Below are positions 5,971-6,141 of a stretch of DNA of 6,141 bases, in pieces. Position numbers and translations under genes: made by a program. Within the stretch, counting starts at the first letter, position 1, and each line of letters starts with the position of its first letter. Origin of the DNA: Alphaproteobacteria bacterium. GTDB taxonomy: Bacteria; Pseudomonadota; Alphaproteobacteria; RS24. The stretch is taken from assembly GCA_029248825.1 (NCBI GenBank), contig JAQWIP010000029.1, forward strand, positions 1 through 6,141. The letters run 5' to 3'. The notes under the pieces were generated by a model. The model searched no databases. It saw only the letters and a list, made by a program, of their open reading frames with translations, and was not told where the DNA came from.

Positions 5971-6141
5971 ATGAAAATTTTTGTAAATGGCGAAGCGCAA
6001 ACTTTTGAGCCGCCATTGAGTGTCGCCGATTTGCTCAACCGATTGGGTCTGGCGAGAACCAAAATCGCCGTTGAGCATAATCTGGAAATTGTCGCGAAAT
6101 CAGCTTATGACACTCATGAGCTTTGCGACGGCGACCGAGTG
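5971..6141 (+). CDS. thiS: Sulfur carrier protein ThiS, partial
   Basis: Small ubiquitin-fold protein that, after adenylylation and thiocarboxylation of its C-terminal Gly-Gly, donates sulfur to ThiG for the thiazole half of thiamine. The window holds 57 codons, open at the right edge. MKIFVNGEAQTFEPPLSVADLL, then IAVEHNLEIVAKSAY and LCDGDRV match the family from its first residue; the expected end (EIVHFVGGG-like) lies outside. GGAG at 5961-5964, six bases before ATG, supports the start. It is divergent from aroQ. Other thiazole genes such as thiG would be expected next but cannot be seen. MoaD, a related fold, is less likely given the EHN and GDRV pattern. Confidence 0.9.
   Translation, partial: MKIFVNGEAQTFEPPLSVADLLNRLGLARTKIAVEHNLEIVAKSAYDTHELCDGDRV

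Overview
The window looks like a chromosomal housekeeping region of an alphaproteobacterium with moderately GC-rich DNA. The evidence is an alphaproteobacterial-style aspartyl-tRNA synthetase (motif 2 reads ADRSPGEFYQLD), a bacterial NDUFA12 homologue, a DUF2155 protein, and the gene order NDUFA12 - MCE/MlaD - DUF2155 facing an aroQ-accB-accC operon. The order within the class cannot be fixed from this sequence. There are no mobile elements, rRNA or tRNA genes, CRISPR arrays or obvious foreign islands.

Layout. Positions 1-109 hold the aspS leader, with a perfect TTGACA -35-like hexamer and a strong palindrome. Positions 110-1798 encode AspRS, but an in-frame TAA at 1796-1798 cuts it off. The conserved C-terminal tail of the enzyme continues in the same frame for 39 more codons to a TAG at 1916-1918. 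After a roughly 95-base spacer with a possible weak terminator come three plus-strand genes: NDUFA12 family (2013-2402), MlaD-like MCE protein (2440-2910) and a secreted DUF2155 protein (about 2912-3544). These converge on a minus-strand operon, aroQ (5810-5367), accB (5343-4894) and accC (4890-3541). The stop codons of the DUF2155 gene and accC overlap by 4 bp. A 160-base divergent spacer follows, and then the start of thiS, which runs off the right edge.

How the genes fit together. aspS is translation housekeeping. The NDUFA12 protein is expected to act on respiratory complex I. MlaD-like and DUF2155 proteins act at or beyond the inner membrane, in phospholipid transport and an unknown periplasmic role respectively. 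aroQ feeds the shikimate pathway. AccB (the biotin carrier) and AccC (biotin carboxylase) form half of acetyl-CoA carboxylase and start fatty-acid synthesis. thiS begins a thiamine-thiazole synthesis locus.

Most of the window is ordinary core genome, and I found no novel multi-gene system. The observation most worth a second look is the in-frame ochre codon in aspS, an essential gene. Downstream sequence still encodes the expected tail, and TAA ends accC, accB and aroQ here, so a general reassignment of TAA is unlikely. The choices are sequencing error, recent nonsense mutation, a tolerated truncation, or local readthrough.
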